Part shown: positions 9,953-20,141 of the stretch, piece by piece
How positions within the stretch are numbered: the stretch's first letter is position 1
Layout of the letters: each line of letters starts with the position of its first letter
Assembly: GCA_016714125.1 (NCBI GenBank)
Contig: JADJNX010000003.1
Coordinates: forward strand, 461,985-525,984
Direction of reading: 5' to 3'
Length of the DNA stretch: 64,000 bases
Source: Ignavibacteriales bacterium
Lineage (GTDB): Bacteria > Bacteroidota > Ignavibacteria > Ignavibacteriales > Ignavibacteriaceae
The notes under the pieces: model-generated
What the model was told of the DNA's origin: nothing
Seen by the model: the letters and a program-made list of their open reading frames with translations, nothing else
The model's database searches: none
Translations under genes and position numbers: made by a program

Positions 9953-11140
9953 ATGAACCTGAAAAAACTACTATTATTACCCCTTTATATTATTTTGGCT
10001 GTTATTTTGGCAGTTGCCTCAGTGGCAATCTTCCCGTATGTTTTTACCAACATCTATAAATTCCCGGATATTAAACCTTTTTCCGGTAACGAGTGGTATA
10101 ATCCTTATGCGGATACTTCAGGGCAATGGTTCAAATCAAACTTTCATGCCCATTCAAAAGCCTGGGGAGGACTTACAAATGGTAAGTTCACTCCCAATCA
10201 ACTCGATTCAGTTTATCTCTCTCTTGGTTATGATTTTGTTGGTATTTCGAACTACCACCTTATTTCAAAATCCGCAAGAACAAGTTCAGAATCATTTATT
10301 CCGATTTATGAACATGGATTAAATATTTTAAAGAGACATCAACACGCTTTGGGTGCAAAGGAAGTTGTGCACTTCGATTATCCTCTTTTTCAGTCGCTAC
10401 ACCACAAACAAGACATTATTGAAAGACTTCGCCCCACAACAAAACTCCTTGCGATTAACCATCCTGAGTTCCTTAATTCCTATGATCCCGAAGATTTTAA
10501 ATACCTCTCAAACTATACTCATATTGAGATTTTAAATCACTACCGAACCTCATTAAAGCATTGGGATGTTGCTCTTTCAGCAGGATACCCGGCTTTTGGG
10601 TACGGGAATGATGACTCTCACGACCAGAGTAAAACGGATGAAACGGGACGATTCTGGACAATGGTGAGGGCAACCTCAAATCTGAGTAATTTGTTTCTCG
10701 ATGCACTTCGTAAAGGGAATACTATTGCAGTCAAGGGAGAGCGTGGAGTGGTTGACAACGAGCTCAGATTTTTAAAAATTGATAACGATACGCTAAGATT
10801 AAAACTTACGGCAATTTCTGATTCAATTCTGGTGATTGGTAATCATGGGGAACGACTTTCGAGTTTAACAAATAGTGACTCACTTTTGTTTTCACTAACC
10901 AAACTGAAGGCGTATGTGAGGGTGGAGATTTATAACCCCAAGACTTCAATGTTTCTAAACCCTGTTATCAGGACTGAAGGAATACTTCCCACTTATAAAC
11001 CTGTAAAAAATGCTGCATTTTCTTTCCTTGTCAGGATCGTTGGAATCACCCTTTACGCCGCATTCCTCCTTTGGATATTAAGATATGTCAGGAAAATATA
11101 TCGCTACTACAGAAACAGAAATGTCATAAAAATCGTTTAA
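9953..11140 (+). CDS. Membrane-anchored PHP-domain phosphoesterase-like protein
   Basis: About 395 residues. An N-terminal membrane helix (residues 5-30) and a second one near the C-terminus (about 345-380) flank a PHP-like metal-binding domain. Metal-ligand signatures of the PHP superfamily can be seen: NFHAHS (His65 and His67), GISNYH, AINHPE and GNDDSHD. PHP enzymes are mostly metal-dependent phosphoesterases; the substrate is unknown here. The last residues are very basic, as expected for a cytoplasmic tail, which would place the PHP domain outside the cytoplasm. It is divergent from htpG and convergent with the antiporter gene; no operon partner. The start ATG lacks a clear Shine-Dalgarno sequence, not unusual in this group. 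Confidence 0.75.
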   Translation: MNLKKLLLLPLYIILAVILAVASVAIFPYVFTNIYKFPDIKPFSGNEWYNPYADTSGQWFKSNFHAHSKAWGGLTNGKFTPNQLDSVYLSLGYDFVGISNYHLISKSARTSSESFIPIYEHGLNILKRHQHALGAKEVVHFDYPLFQSLHHKQDIIERLRPTTKLLAINHPEFLNSYDPEDFKYLSNYTHIEILNHYRTSLKHWDVALSAGYPAFGYGNDDSHDQSKTDETGRFWTMVRATSNLSNLFLDALRKGNTIAVKGERGVVDNELRFLKIDNDTLRLKLTAISDSILVIGNHGERLSSLTNSDSLLFSLTKLKAYVRVEIYNPKTSMFLNPVIRTEGILPTYKPVKNAAFSFLVRIVGITLYAAFLLWILRYVRKIYRYYRNRNVIKIV

Positions 11141-11151
11141 ACTCAGTCTTT

Positions 11152-12608
11152 TTAGTTGGCTTGAAAGAATTTTGCTACTTGTTCGAGCTTCGATTTGTCG
11201 GCAAGCAGTATAACCAGATCATCTTCTTTAAGAGTAGTAGCCCCTGACGGAATTACATACTTCCCTTTTCTTTCTACCAAAACAATCAAGACATCCTTGG
11301 GGAGTCCCAGCTCAACGATTTTTGTTTTACATGCCGGTGCACCCTCAGCAATGAAAAAGTCAATCAATGTTTTATCATCTCCCTTTCCTGTTTCAATATC
11401 CATCAAAACTTTTTATTTAACTGTTTTAACTCTGTTACTTTCAGGAATTTTGCGATATATTGTAACGACCAACCCTGCCCAAGCGCGGAGAAACAAACGA
11501 CAAAAAATACAAGATTAAATATTTCCTGGGCATTTGGAATATCAGCAGTGAGGGCAAATGTTGCGAGAATGATTGGCACTGCCCCACGCAATCCACCCCA
11601 GGTGATAAACAGTTTCTCTCGCAGATTAAAATTGCTCCTTGACAGACTTACAAAAACTGCAACAGGTCTGGCAAAGAACATCAAAATGAGGGCAAGAAGT
11701 ACCCCAGTTACAGCTACAGTTAATAGTTCAAAAGGATTAATCAATAATCCGAGAGTGAGGAACATGCATATCTGACTTAACCAGGCAAGTCCATCAAAAA
11801 ATCTAATCACACTGGTTTTATATTGAAATTCATGGTTATTTGCTACAATTCCCGCAATATAGATCGCAAGAAAACCACTCCCTGCTATCAAAACTGTACC
11901 ACTATAAATTAACAACGCCCCGGCCAATGCAAACACAGGATAAAATCCCGGTGTGATGAAATCCAGTTTGTTCATTATAAATGCCACAGCCCTGCCACCT
12001 GCATATCCAGCAAGAGCACCTATCCCAAACTGAAGAATAAAATATATTATGTAGTCGTAGAATGGTTTTTCGGGTGTTGTAATTATCGCTATCATCATCG
12101 TAGTTAGCAGGATCGCCATTGGATCATTACTTCCACTCTCAACTTCCAAAACGGGCTGAATGTCACCTGAAAGATTTAAATCCCTCGCTCTTAGAACAGA
12201 TAAAACAGCAGCCGCATCCGTCGAGGAAATTACTGCTCCAATAAGAAACGCATACTGTAGCGAAAATCCTGCAAAATAATAAAGAAATACTCCCGCAATG
12301 GCAGCCGTCAATATAACTCCGATAGTGGCAAGTGAGATTGACGACTTGATTCCTCGTTTAACAGAAACAAAACTTGTATCGAGACCACCAGAAAACAGAA
12401 TAATCACCAGTGTTATTGTCCCAATCGCCTGAGCAAGAAATGTGTTAGTGAATTCCAATCCACAGGGTCCATCCGAACCTGCAAGCATCCCAAGAGCAAT
12501 AAACAACAAAAGAGTTGGAATACCATAGTTCTTTGTTAACTTGGTGATGAAAATCGAAATGACAACCATCACTGAAAGAATAAATATTTTGTCTTCAATT
12601 ATTTCCAT
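11152..12608 (-). CDS. K+/H+ antiporter, NhaP2/CvrA type, with C-terminal RCK_C domain
   Basis: Two frames join into about 485 residues. The first 400 form a 12-13 helix CPA1-type exchanger with conserved stretches LFIALGMLAGSDGP, LFSGGLDT, ISSTDAAAVLSVLR, ESGSNDPMAILL and TWGGLRGAVPIILA. The last 80 are a TrkA-C/RCK_C regulatory domain (IVELGLPKDVLIVLVERKGKYVIP). Known two-domain NhaP2 proteins have the same order, so I treat it as one gene; an A run before TTTTGATG near 11405 would restore fusion if one A longer. Read literally the two parts overlap as TGATG, so a genuine split with coupled translation remains possible. Exports K+ in exchange for H+ across the inner membrane. Confidence 0.85.
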
Positions 12609-12682
12609 GTAATTCCAATTAGAAAGTCTTGTTTGTTTATATTTAGTCTTGTACTAATAAATTTTTGTGAACCTATTCAAAG

Positions 12683-14249
12683 ATGAACGACCAGAGATCA
12701 ACTTCATATCTACATGATTCCTACAGGAAAAAGTTACGCTACAACCTTTTTTCTGCAATATCATCAAACCTCCGGAGCAATATCACCATTGCCCTTGGGA
12801 ATTTAGATATCATTTCAGAAGGAAATTCAATTCAATACATCGGCGAATCGATTCATGATGTAAAAAACTCTTAAAATAATCTCCAACTCCTTGCTCAACA
12901 GATGGATAATCTGGCTGAGATGAACATCCCTGAATTTGTGAACAAAAATGTTGATTTGATAAAAATCCTTAACATTATTGTTGAAAATCTTAAGTCACTA
13001 GCAGCACAAAAAAATATAGAGCTCGTCTTTTTATCCGAAGTAAACAAATTTGTGGCTTTTTGTTCCCCATTGATGTTCGACAGACTTTTTGGACATATCA
13101 TGTCGATCCTTATCCGTTCTTCAAAACCTTCAACTTCAGTGACGCTACTCGTAAGCGAACTTACAAAAGATAATCTTGATCTCAAAATTCTTTTCACACC
13201 AAATTTTGATGTTAGTCCCATTCATGAAAATTTGGATCAGTATAATCTTCTAGTCTCCCAACCGGGTAATATCATTGACTCAATTATCGTTGACACAATA
13301 TCTGAAACATACGGTTATTCTTCCTCGGTTGCAGTCGACGGTGAACATTTCTCTTATAAGGTTTCGCTCCCGATTAATAGTAATAATCTGCAAGAAGACG
13401 ATTTTCTTGATGATTTTAACCTGTGGAGCACTTTTGTAATCGCCGAAAGTTTTGGATTACCCAAAGAATTTGAATCTGATCCAACTCAAAATCCCGCCGA
13501 TGCAGAGATAATTTTAATTATCGAAGATAATCACGAAGTTGGGCGATTTCTTAAAAAAACTTTTGAAAAAGAGTTTAATATTATTGAAGCCTCAAACGGT
13601 TTTGAAGGGTTGCGTAAAGCTGTCTCGTATATCCCCGATCTTATTTTATCAGACATCCACATGCCCGGTGTGAATGGCATCGAACTCACAAAAATAATCA
13701 AAATGATGACAAAACTTCTCACATCCGGTTATTTTACTCACTGCAGATACTTTTGAAGCGAACCGTATTAAAGCCATCGAATCAGGTGCTGACGAAATAC
13801 TGATCAAGCCTGTCTCAATGAAAGAATTAAGAGTAAGAGTCAGTTCGTTAATTGAAAACCGGGAAAAATTGCGGAAAAGCCTTGAAACAGGCTTGAATAA
13901 CAAACTGGCACTTGAAGATGTTACTGACCGCTTTTTATTGAAATTAAATTCTCTCCTTACCGATAATTATCAGAGGGAGGATTTTAGTGTCGAAAATCTG
14001 AGTGACATTATCGGAATGAGTCCACGCCAGTTGCAAAGAAAAATTAGAGCAGTAGCAGGTAAATCACCCAATAATTTCATCAGATCTTTCAGACTAATTA
14101 AAGCCAAACAGATGATTATTTCACAAAAAATGTCGGTAAGTGAAGCTGCTTATAGTTCCGGTTTTAACAACCTTTCATATTTCGCCAAATGTTACAAAGA
14201 AGAATTTGGAGAATCTCCTTCGATGAGTAACGAACCGGAAAATCAATAA
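12683..14249 (+). CDS. Hybrid regulator: degenerate histidine kinase, receiver and AraC domains
   Basis: Reconstructed protein of about 520 residues, with no membrane segment. Order: HisKA-like helix (about 1-70), GHKL-like region (about 95-230), receiver (IIEDN, phospho-acceptor SDIHMPG, LLTAD, IKPV), then an AraC-type double HTH (ENLSDIIGMSPRQLQRK, EAAYSSGFNNLSYFAKCYKEEFG). This mirrors the cytoplasmic half of hybrid two-component systems of Bacteroidota. The H-box reads ISSNLRSNITIALGNL, with no phospho-acceptor His, and the GHKL N-box lacks its usual Asn. Breaks: in-frame TAA at 12872-12874 (explained by a TTTAAA to TTAAAA change) and frame change at about 13700-13735 where one A and one C are missing in runs. 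It is divergent from the antiporter. Confidence 0.82.
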
Positions 14250-14606
14250 TCTAAACCTCCCCACACACCATTCGGTGTTATCTCTGTCACAATCCATAGA
14301 ACAGAGGATTGCTTTATAAATCATGTCCGAAATCTGTTAAACTTTGACTGAAATTTGTTAATACCAGATGGATGGCATGGTTATTTTTGTATCGAGTTTA
14401 ATGCAAGTTTTAACACCAATTTCTAACAGTTCTTAGTTATAAGTTTAACACCATTTAATAGATTTTAATAGTGCAAAAGATCCCGACGGGCTTCAAAAAA
14501 AGCCCGTTTTTTATTTTAAAGCACTTCAGACTACCTTTGTTAAGTTCCCCCCTCGTTTTTTTTTCTTACCTTTGCGCATGTTTCATTTTATTTTTGGAGA
14601 TCATTG
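14250..14606 (+). other. Intergenic region with terminator, no gene seen
   Basis: About 357 nt between the hybrid regulator and the aldo/keto reductase. It holds a small hairpin ACACC-attc-GGTGT near 14263, the terminator at 14486-14517 and two copies of TACCTTTG (14532 and 14567) resembling -7 elements for the downstream gene. No open frame or known RNA family is recognised. Confidence 0.5.
14486..14517 (+). terminator. Rho-independent terminator
   Basis: Stem ACGGGCTT / AGCCCGT with an A-rich loop, followed by TTTTTTATTTT on the plus strand. It lies 240 nt after the hybrid regulator stop and is probably its terminator. Confidence 0.8.
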
Positions 14607-15487
14607 ATGTCTATTGAATTACGAGATTTTGGTTTCACAGGTCTTAAGGTTTCTGCTGTCGGGTTTGGTGCTGGAAAATCGGTGGAAAGAACTTAGTGAT
14701 AAAAAAGTTGACAAGTTGCTTAATTCCGTTCTTGATCTGGGAATTAACCTGATTGACACCGCAAGAAGTTATGGTGAAGCTGAAAATAGAATTGGCAAAT
14801 TTCTAAAACACAGACGAAGTGAATTTATTCTCTCAACAAAAGTTGGATATGATGTTGAAGGTGTTGAAGACTGGACATTTAAATGCATCACCGAAGGAGT
14901 TGAAAAAGCCCTCCGAATTCTTCAAACAGACTATATCGATATTGTACATCTTCACTCATGTAATAAAGATATTCTTGAAAAAGGGAAGTTATTGAAGCGC
15001 TAACAAAATGACTCAGGAAGGGAAAATCAAAGTGCCCGCTTATTCCGGAGACAACGAGGCTCTTGAATTTGCCGTCCACAGTGGCTCATTTGCCTCAATT
15101 CAATCATCCATCAATATCTGCGATCAAAAAACAGTTAATACAATTTTGCACCAGGCCAAACAGGGCTACATGGGTGTTATTGCCAAAAGACCTCTCGCTA
15201 ACTTTGCCTGGCACGAGGGAGCAAATCTTAATGATCCTGTTGTGGAAGAATATAAACGTCGAATTTATGAAATGAATATTGATTATGGAATGCCCCTCGA
15301 AGAGGCAATGATCAGGTTTAGCACCTATACTTTCGGTGTCGATTCTATTCTCATCGGCTCTACGAGCATTGAGCATCTAAAAGCAAATCTAAAACTTGCC
15401 CGAAAAGGAAAGCTGCCGGATGAACTGATTGACCAAATAAAAAACCGGTTTAATGAATCGGGAAAAGAGTGGGCCAGCCTCACTTAA
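14607..15487 (+). CDS. Aldo/keto reductase, several frame changes
   Basis: An NADPH-dependent oxidoreductase of the AKR (TIM barrel) superfamily, about 293 residues after repair. The start is ATG 14607 with GGAG about 8 nt before it; the N-terminus reads MSIELRDFGFTGLKVSAVGFG. Catalytic tetrad residues are visible: Asp and Tyr in LIDTARSYGEAENRIG, Lys in FILSTKVG and His in DIVHLHS. The C-terminal part has KVPAYSGDNEALEFA and ILIGSTSIEHLKANL, the cofactor-binding region. At least four one-base losses in runs are needed to join the frames (GGAAAATC and CTTAGTG near 14670-14695, GGGAAG near 14992, ACAAAATG near 15007). Substrate unknown; monocistronic. Confidence 0.88.
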
Positions 15488-15561
15488 TTAATTCTTTTCT
15501 TTTTGATTCAATTTTATTAGTTTTGAATCAGACTTTTTACTCTTTTATTAACTGGAAGAAA

Positions 15562-16767
15562 ATGAAAAAACTGTTTACATTGTTCGTTGTTTTTACCCTC
15601 GCATCCCTTTCAACTTTTGCGCAATTAAATGTGAAGTTTGAAGGTGAGCTAAGAACAAGACTTGAGATTGATGATCTCGATTTTAACGCAAATACGGGAA
15701 TGCACAATTACATAAACAATCGTGCCCGCCTGAGTGCAATTATCTCGAATAATGACGATCTCGAATTTGTTGTCCGAATTATGGATGCCAGAGTTTTTGG
15801 TTCTGAAGCCTCTTTGCAATCAAATTCAGCAAATCTTGACCTGAATGAAGGCTACCTAAAAATCAAAAAGAATTCCTGGGAATTTATTCTGGGAAGACAA
15901 CAAGCCAAGTATAACAATAACAGATTGATGGGTTTTTCTGACTGGGGAAACGTTCCTATCACATATGACGGTGCCACTGTTAAATATTATGGGAAAGGTT
16001 TCTGGTTAAGTGCATTTGCTTTCAGAATCACCGATAAACAACTCACAGGTGACAGTCTCGATCAAAATTTATTTGGAATTTTCTCTGAATTTAAGTTTAT
16101 GGAGAACTTCAAATTTAATCCTTATGTGATGTTTGATAGAAAAGTACCTGTTGAAAACCTCGCCCGTTTAACTCTTGGTTTTAACGCAACTGGATATTTT
16201 GGTCAACTGATTCACGATATCGATTTTGCTTATCAAACAGGAAACATCACTTCGGGTAAAAATCTTGATATAGCAGCTGTCATGGCAGCAATAAATCTTG
16301 AGTTTGATTTTAAGATGGCTTCCAAAGCAACTCTTGGTGCAGGTTTTGCTTATTACTCAGGCGATAAGGATGCTGCTGACAATAAATATGAAGTTTTTGA
16401 CAATACTTACGCGACCAAACATGCATATTTTGGCGATATGGATTATTTTAAAGCTGTGCCTGCTTCTACCTATAATCTTGGTATTACTGATATGTATGCT
16501 TACTACAAGATGGCACTGGCTCCCTGGCTCGCAGCTAAAGTAACAGGTCACCTCTTTAACTCGGTCACCGCTTACAAACTTGTATCAGGTACCGAAAGTA
16601 ATGCATTTGGAACAGAGATTGACCTCGGTTTCATGGCAAAATATAATGAATACCTGAATTTTAATTTTGGTGCTGCCACTTTCTTACCCGGTGATATCTT
16701 CAAAGAGAAAAAAGGTCAGGATAATTCTTATTGGTTTTATGCAGGATTTCACCTGAATTTTAAATAA
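15562..16767 (+). CDS. Outer-membrane porin-like beta-barrel protein
   Basis: A 401-residue protein with a Sec signal peptide (MKKLFTLFVVFTLASLSTFAQ). I start at ATG 15562; an open frame reaches further upstream but only 15562 gives the signal. The mature chain alternates polar and aromatic residues in many short strands (FEGELRTRLEID, WEFILGRQQAKYNNNRL, FWLSAFAFRITD) and ends in an aromatic strand, YWFYAGFHLNF, typical of outer-membrane barrels. The RTRLEIDD and GRQQAKYNN features recall alginate-export/porin-like proteins of this phylum. It is followed by a strong terminator and stands alone. The transported solute is unknown. Confidence 0.8.
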   Translation: MKKLFTLFVVFTLASLSTFAQLNVKFEGELRTRLEIDDLDFNANTGMHNYINNRARLSAIISNNDDLEFVVRIMDARVFGSEASLQSNSANLDLNEGYLKIKKNSWEFILGRQQAKYNNNRLMGFSDWGNVPITYDGATVKYYGKGFWLSAFAFRITDKQLTGDSLDQNLFGIFSEFKFMENFKFNPYVMFDRKVPVENLARLTLGFNATGYFGQLIHDIDFAYQTGNITSGKNLDIAAVMAAINLEFDFKMASKATLGAGFAYYSGDKDAADNKYEVFDNTYATKHAYFGDMDYFKAVPASTYNLGITDMYAYYKMALAPWLAAKVTGHLFNSVTAYKLVSGTESNAFGTEIDLGFMAKYNEYLNFNFGAATFLPGDIFKEKKGQDNSYWFYAGFHLNFK

Positions 16768-16780
16768 TTTCCAGCTTTTT

Positions 16781-16809
16781 AGGCTGCCCGAACAGGGCAG
16801 CCTTTTTTT
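16781..16809 (+). terminator. Rho-independent terminator of the porin gene
   Basis: Stem AGGCTGCCC-gaac-AGGGCAGCCT followed by TTTTTT, starting 14 nt after the porin stop. Confidence 0.93.
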
Positions 16810-16856
16810 ATCTCCTCCTGCTTCTTATTTTTCCCTTCAACTAATTTAAGATTTAC

Positions 16857-17945
16857 TTGACAGAATTTTATTCAGCCGTTTTCATCGGATTTCTTTTTGC
16901 TTATCTATTCTTCGTTTTTGGAATAATTCGGGCTCCGAAGAATCTAAAAAAAAGAAGTAATAATGGAGAAGCAGGCTACTTTTCTATTGTGGTTGCGGCA
17001 AGGAACGAAGAAAATAATATCACAAGTCTGCTTGAGTCGTTTATATTGATCAAGTTTCCTACATCAAATTATGAAATAATCATTTGTGATGATCACTCCA
17101 CAGATGCCACGGCTAGTATTGTAAAATCTTACCAGGAACGAATCCCTAACCTCCAACTTGTTTCCCCGTCCACGGACTCACCAAGAGGAAAACGAGCTGC
17201 ACTTCAAGCCGGAATTACAATCGCTAAACACGATCGTGTCATTATAACCGATGATGATTGTGTTACACAAGCAGGTTGGTTAAGTGAGCTGGATAAATGT
17301 TTTACTTCAGACACCCAGTTTCTGATAGCACATGCTCCTTTGATCAAAAATAGTGGTTTTGTTAACTCTATTTCATGTTTCGAAAACATGCGTTCGTTCA
17401 TGCTGATAACTTCATCATTTGGTTGGGGTCATCCCGTGTCCGCTACTGCCAGAAATATGGGATTCAGGAAGGATATCTTTCATGCTGAGGGAGGTTACAC
17501 CCCAACTGCCGGTTCCCTTGGAGGTGATGATGATTTACTGCTAAAAAACTTTCTGGACAAAGGTTATACTATTAACCTCGCAACTTCCCCCGAATCTGCT
17601 GTATTTTCTCATACAAGTAATGGATTTAGACAATATTTCCGCCAAAAGGCTCGTCATACCGCAGCTTCAAAATTTTATTCCAAACAATCAAAATGGATTC
17701 TGGTTCTTTGGCATCTTCCAAACCTCTATGCTCAGTCTTCAATCTTGTTTCTCCCCTTTTTCCCGGAAGTCAGTTTTACTTTTTTTATTAAAATTCTTTT
17801 TGATCTCATACTGGTGTTATCCCTCCAAAAAAAGTATAATTACAATTTTAATCCTTTTCAGGTCGTGTTCTTCCAAATTTTCTATGAGATTTTCTTAATT
17901 ATTAATTATTTTACATCTCGTTTTACGAAATTTAATTGGAAATAA
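16857..17945 (+). CDS. Family 2 glycosyltransferase, membrane bound
   Basis: A 362-residue GT2 enzyme starting at TTG 16857. One membrane helix at the N-terminus (SAVFIGFLFAYLFFVFGII) precedes a GT-A domain with FSIVVAARNEENNI, ICDDHSTDAT, GKRAALQAGI, TDDDCV (the DxD metal site) and GGDDDLLLKNF. A FRQKARH segment corresponds to the Q/RxxRW-type acceptor motif of processive family-2 enzymes. Three C-terminal helices follow. It probably transfers sugar from a nucleotide donor to a lipid-linked or surface glycan at the inner membrane. It ends 22 nt before the nucleoside transporter and may be cotranscribed with it, although a functional link is not obvious. Confidence 0.87.
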   Translation: MTEFYSAVFIGFLFAYLFFVFGIIRAPKNLKKRSNNGEAGYFSIVVAARNEENNITSLLESFILIKFPTSNYEIIICDDHSTDATASIVKSYQERIPNLQLVSPSTDSPRGKRAALQAGITIAKHDRVIITDDDCVTQAGWLSELDKCFTSDTQFLIAHAPLIKNSGFVNSISCFENMRSFMLITSSFGWGHPVSATARNMGFRKDIFHAEGGYTPTAGSLGGDDDLLLKNFLDKGYTINLATSPESAVFSHTSNGFRQYFRQKARHTAASKFYSKQSKWILVLWHLPNLYAQSSILFLPFFPEVSFTFFIKILFDLILVLSLQKKYNYNFNPFQVVFFQIFYEIFLIINYFTSRFTKFNWK

Positions 17946-17967
17946 TTTTATTATTTAGGTAGTACAT

Positions 17968-19318
17968 ATGGATATTGTCTCTGTTGTTCGTGGAATTATT
18001 GGTGTTGTCGTTTTATTGGGGATTGCTTTCCTGTTATCAAACAACAAACGAAATATAAATTGGAAACTGGTCATTGGCGGTCTCTCGATTCAGTTGGTTT
18101 TAGCTTTTTTCCTGATAAAAGGTGAGACCATGTCTGAGTATTTTAGTCCTTTTGGCTGGGTTAAAGATCTTTCGCATGGGTCGGTTCCTTTTTTGTTGTT
18201 CTCTCCAATACTCGGAGCAGGGTGCATCATTTGTTTTTGGAAATCTTGCAATCAGTCCCGGAAAAGAGGGCAGCCTTGGATTCTTTTTTGCATTTCAGGT
18301 GCTTCCTACAATAATTTTCTTCGCAGCATTGATGTCGATTCTTTATTACCTTGGGATAATGCAGAAGGTGGTTCAGGCAATGGCATGGGTAATGGCAAAA
18401 ATAATGGGAACCAGTGGCGCCGAGTCTCTTTCCTGCACTGCCAACATTTTTGTTGGTCAAACGGAAGCCCCTCTCATTATCAAACCATATCTCGAGAAGA
18501 TGACTAAAAGTGAGATGTTGACGGTTATGACCGGAGGGATGGCAACAATTGCCGGCGGAGTGATGGCTGCCTACATTCAGATGCTTGGGCAATCTTATGC
18601 CGCAGCAAAAGGAGTTTCCATTGAGGTCGGACAGCAACTCTTTGCCACCCAACTTCTTAGTGCTTCAGTTCTGGCAGCTCCCGCTGCTTTGCTTATCTCA
18701 AAAATTATCTTCCCTGAAGATGGAGTACCTGCAACACGGGGCACTGTAAAAATGAGTGTGGAAAAAAATGGTTCAAACGTGATCGAGGCTGCATCTAATG
18801 GTGCAATTGATGGGTTACACTTGGCATTAAATGTTGGTGGAATGCTTATTGCCTTCATCTGTTTAATTGCAGTTATGAATGGTATTTTTACCTGGGCAGG
18901 TGAAATCACCGGTCTTAATGCTGTGTTGATGGAACAATATGGCAAGCCACTTAATTTCCAGTTGTTGATTGGATTTATTTTGCAACCTGTCGCTTTTGCA
19001 ATTGGAATTCCATTTGAAGATGCCCTTAATTTTGGCAGTCTGCTTGGAACAAAGACTGTCTTAAATGAATTTGTTGCCTACCTCGATCTTGCAAAAATGA
19101 TCGAATTAAAAGAAATTATTAATCCTAAAGTAATCTTTATGTCGTCTTATGCTTTATGTGGATTTGCCAATTTTTCATCGATCGCAATTCAGGTTGGTGG
19201 GATTGGTGCACTTGCTCCAAGTAGAAAAGCAGATCTTGCTCAGCTTGGAATAAAGGCTGTTATTGGTGGAACACTTTCAACTTTACTTTCAGCTACTTTT
19301 GCAGGAATGTTTTTCTAA
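17968..19318 (+). CDS. Concentrative nucleoside transporter (NupC/CNT family), one frame change
   Basis: About 449 residues after joining two frames. N-terminal gate region: IIGVVVLLGIAFLLSNNKRNINW and QLVLAFFLIK. Core: FQVLPTIIFFAALMSILYYLG, GTSGAESLSCTANIFVGQTEAPL (the CNT family substrate/sodium-site signature, read in two pieces), MTGGMATIAGGV and the C-terminal SYALCGFANFSSIAIQVGGIGAL. It imports nucleosides with Na+ or H+. The frame change is near 18222: taking one G out of a GGG run joins GAGASFVFGNLAISP. The stop is one nucleotide before the start of purine nucleoside phosphorylase, so uptake and phosphorolysis are made together: a salvage operon. Confidence 0.92.
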
Positions 19319-19319
19319 G

Positions 19320-20141
19320 ATGTTTGACTTCGATTTTTATTACAAAGACCTGATTGATATTCTTAGAAAGGATATCAAAGATGATATTAAACTTGCGATT
19401 GTTCTCGGTTCGGGACTGGGAAAATTTCCGGAAACTATCAATATCATAAAAACCTATGACGGAGATACTCTCCCCAATTATCCCAAATCAACCGTTGAAG
19501 GTCACTCGGGAAAATTAATACTTGGCGAAATTAACCGGAAAAAATGTCTTGTTTTTCAAGGCAGATTTCATTTTTATGAGGGATATAAACTCTATGAGAC
19601 CATTATCCCCTCTATAATAACAAAAAGTCTTGGTATCCCCTATCTCCTCCTTACAAATGCGGCTGGTGGAGTAAATCTTTCATTTGAACCGGGTGACTTG
19701 ATGTTATGCACTTCCTTTATCGGAATAAATATCAAAAATGAAATTGATGAAGTGATGAGGGTGGCAACTCCGGAGGAAAGAAACACCTTTCTTAAAACCC
19801 CGGATCCCGATTTTAACGATATCATTATCTGGTCGGCATTGGAGGAAAAAGTGCACCTGAAAGAGGGTGTTTACTGGTATAATAAAGGACCAACTTACGA
19901 AACCCCTGCTGAGATTAGAATGATTGATAAGTTTGGCGCAAGTGCGGTTGGTATGTCAACTGTTGCCGAAGCTTATTGGGCATCTGCAAATGGGGTTAAG
20001 GTGAGTTGTATTTCGTGCATCACAAATTATGCCGCAGGGCTCTCACCTCATAAACTTAGCCATGAAGATGTTACAATTGCTGCAAAGCTGGTTGAAAACA
20101 AGTTTAATCGACTTGTGAGAAGAATAGTTGATTATTTTTAG
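19320..20141 (+). CDS. punA: Purine nucleoside phosphorylase
   Basis: A 273-residue trimeric-type PNP. It splits purine nucleosides with phosphate into base and ribose-1-phosphate. Conserved pieces: VLGSGLGKFPE (phosphate site), EGHSGKL, FQGRFHFYEGY, TNAAGGVN, the glutamate/tyrosine-containing KGPTYETPAEIR and MSTVAEAYWA, then ITNYAAGLSP. ATG 19320 directly follows the transporter stop (1 nt gap), which fixes the start and shows coupling. The last bases overlap the 3' end of the convergent rsmE gene, and transcription is probably stopped by a hairpin inside rsmE. Confidence 0.95.
   Translation: MFDFDFYYKDLIDILRKDIKDDIKLAIVLGSGLGKFPETINIIKTYDGDTLPNYPKSTVEGHSGKLILGEINRKKCLVFQGRFHFYEGYKLYETIIPSIITKSLGIPYLLLTNAAGGVNLSFEPGDLMLCTSFIGINIKNEIDEVMRVATPEERNTFLKTPDPDFNDIIIWSALEEKVHLKEGVYWYNKGPTYETPAEIRMIDKFGASAVGMSTVAEAYWASANGVKVSCISCITNYAAGLSPHKLSHEDVTIAAKLVENKFNRLVRRIVDYF

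Noticed and set aside
11152..11403. Separate stand-alone TrkA-C protein
   Set aside because: Order and length match fused NhaP2 antiporters, and one A added in a run joins the frames; a genuine split is kept only as an alternative.
14250..14606. Riboswitch or small RNA in the intergenic region
   Set aside because: Only short hairpins and a terminator; no known riboswitch core could be recognised.
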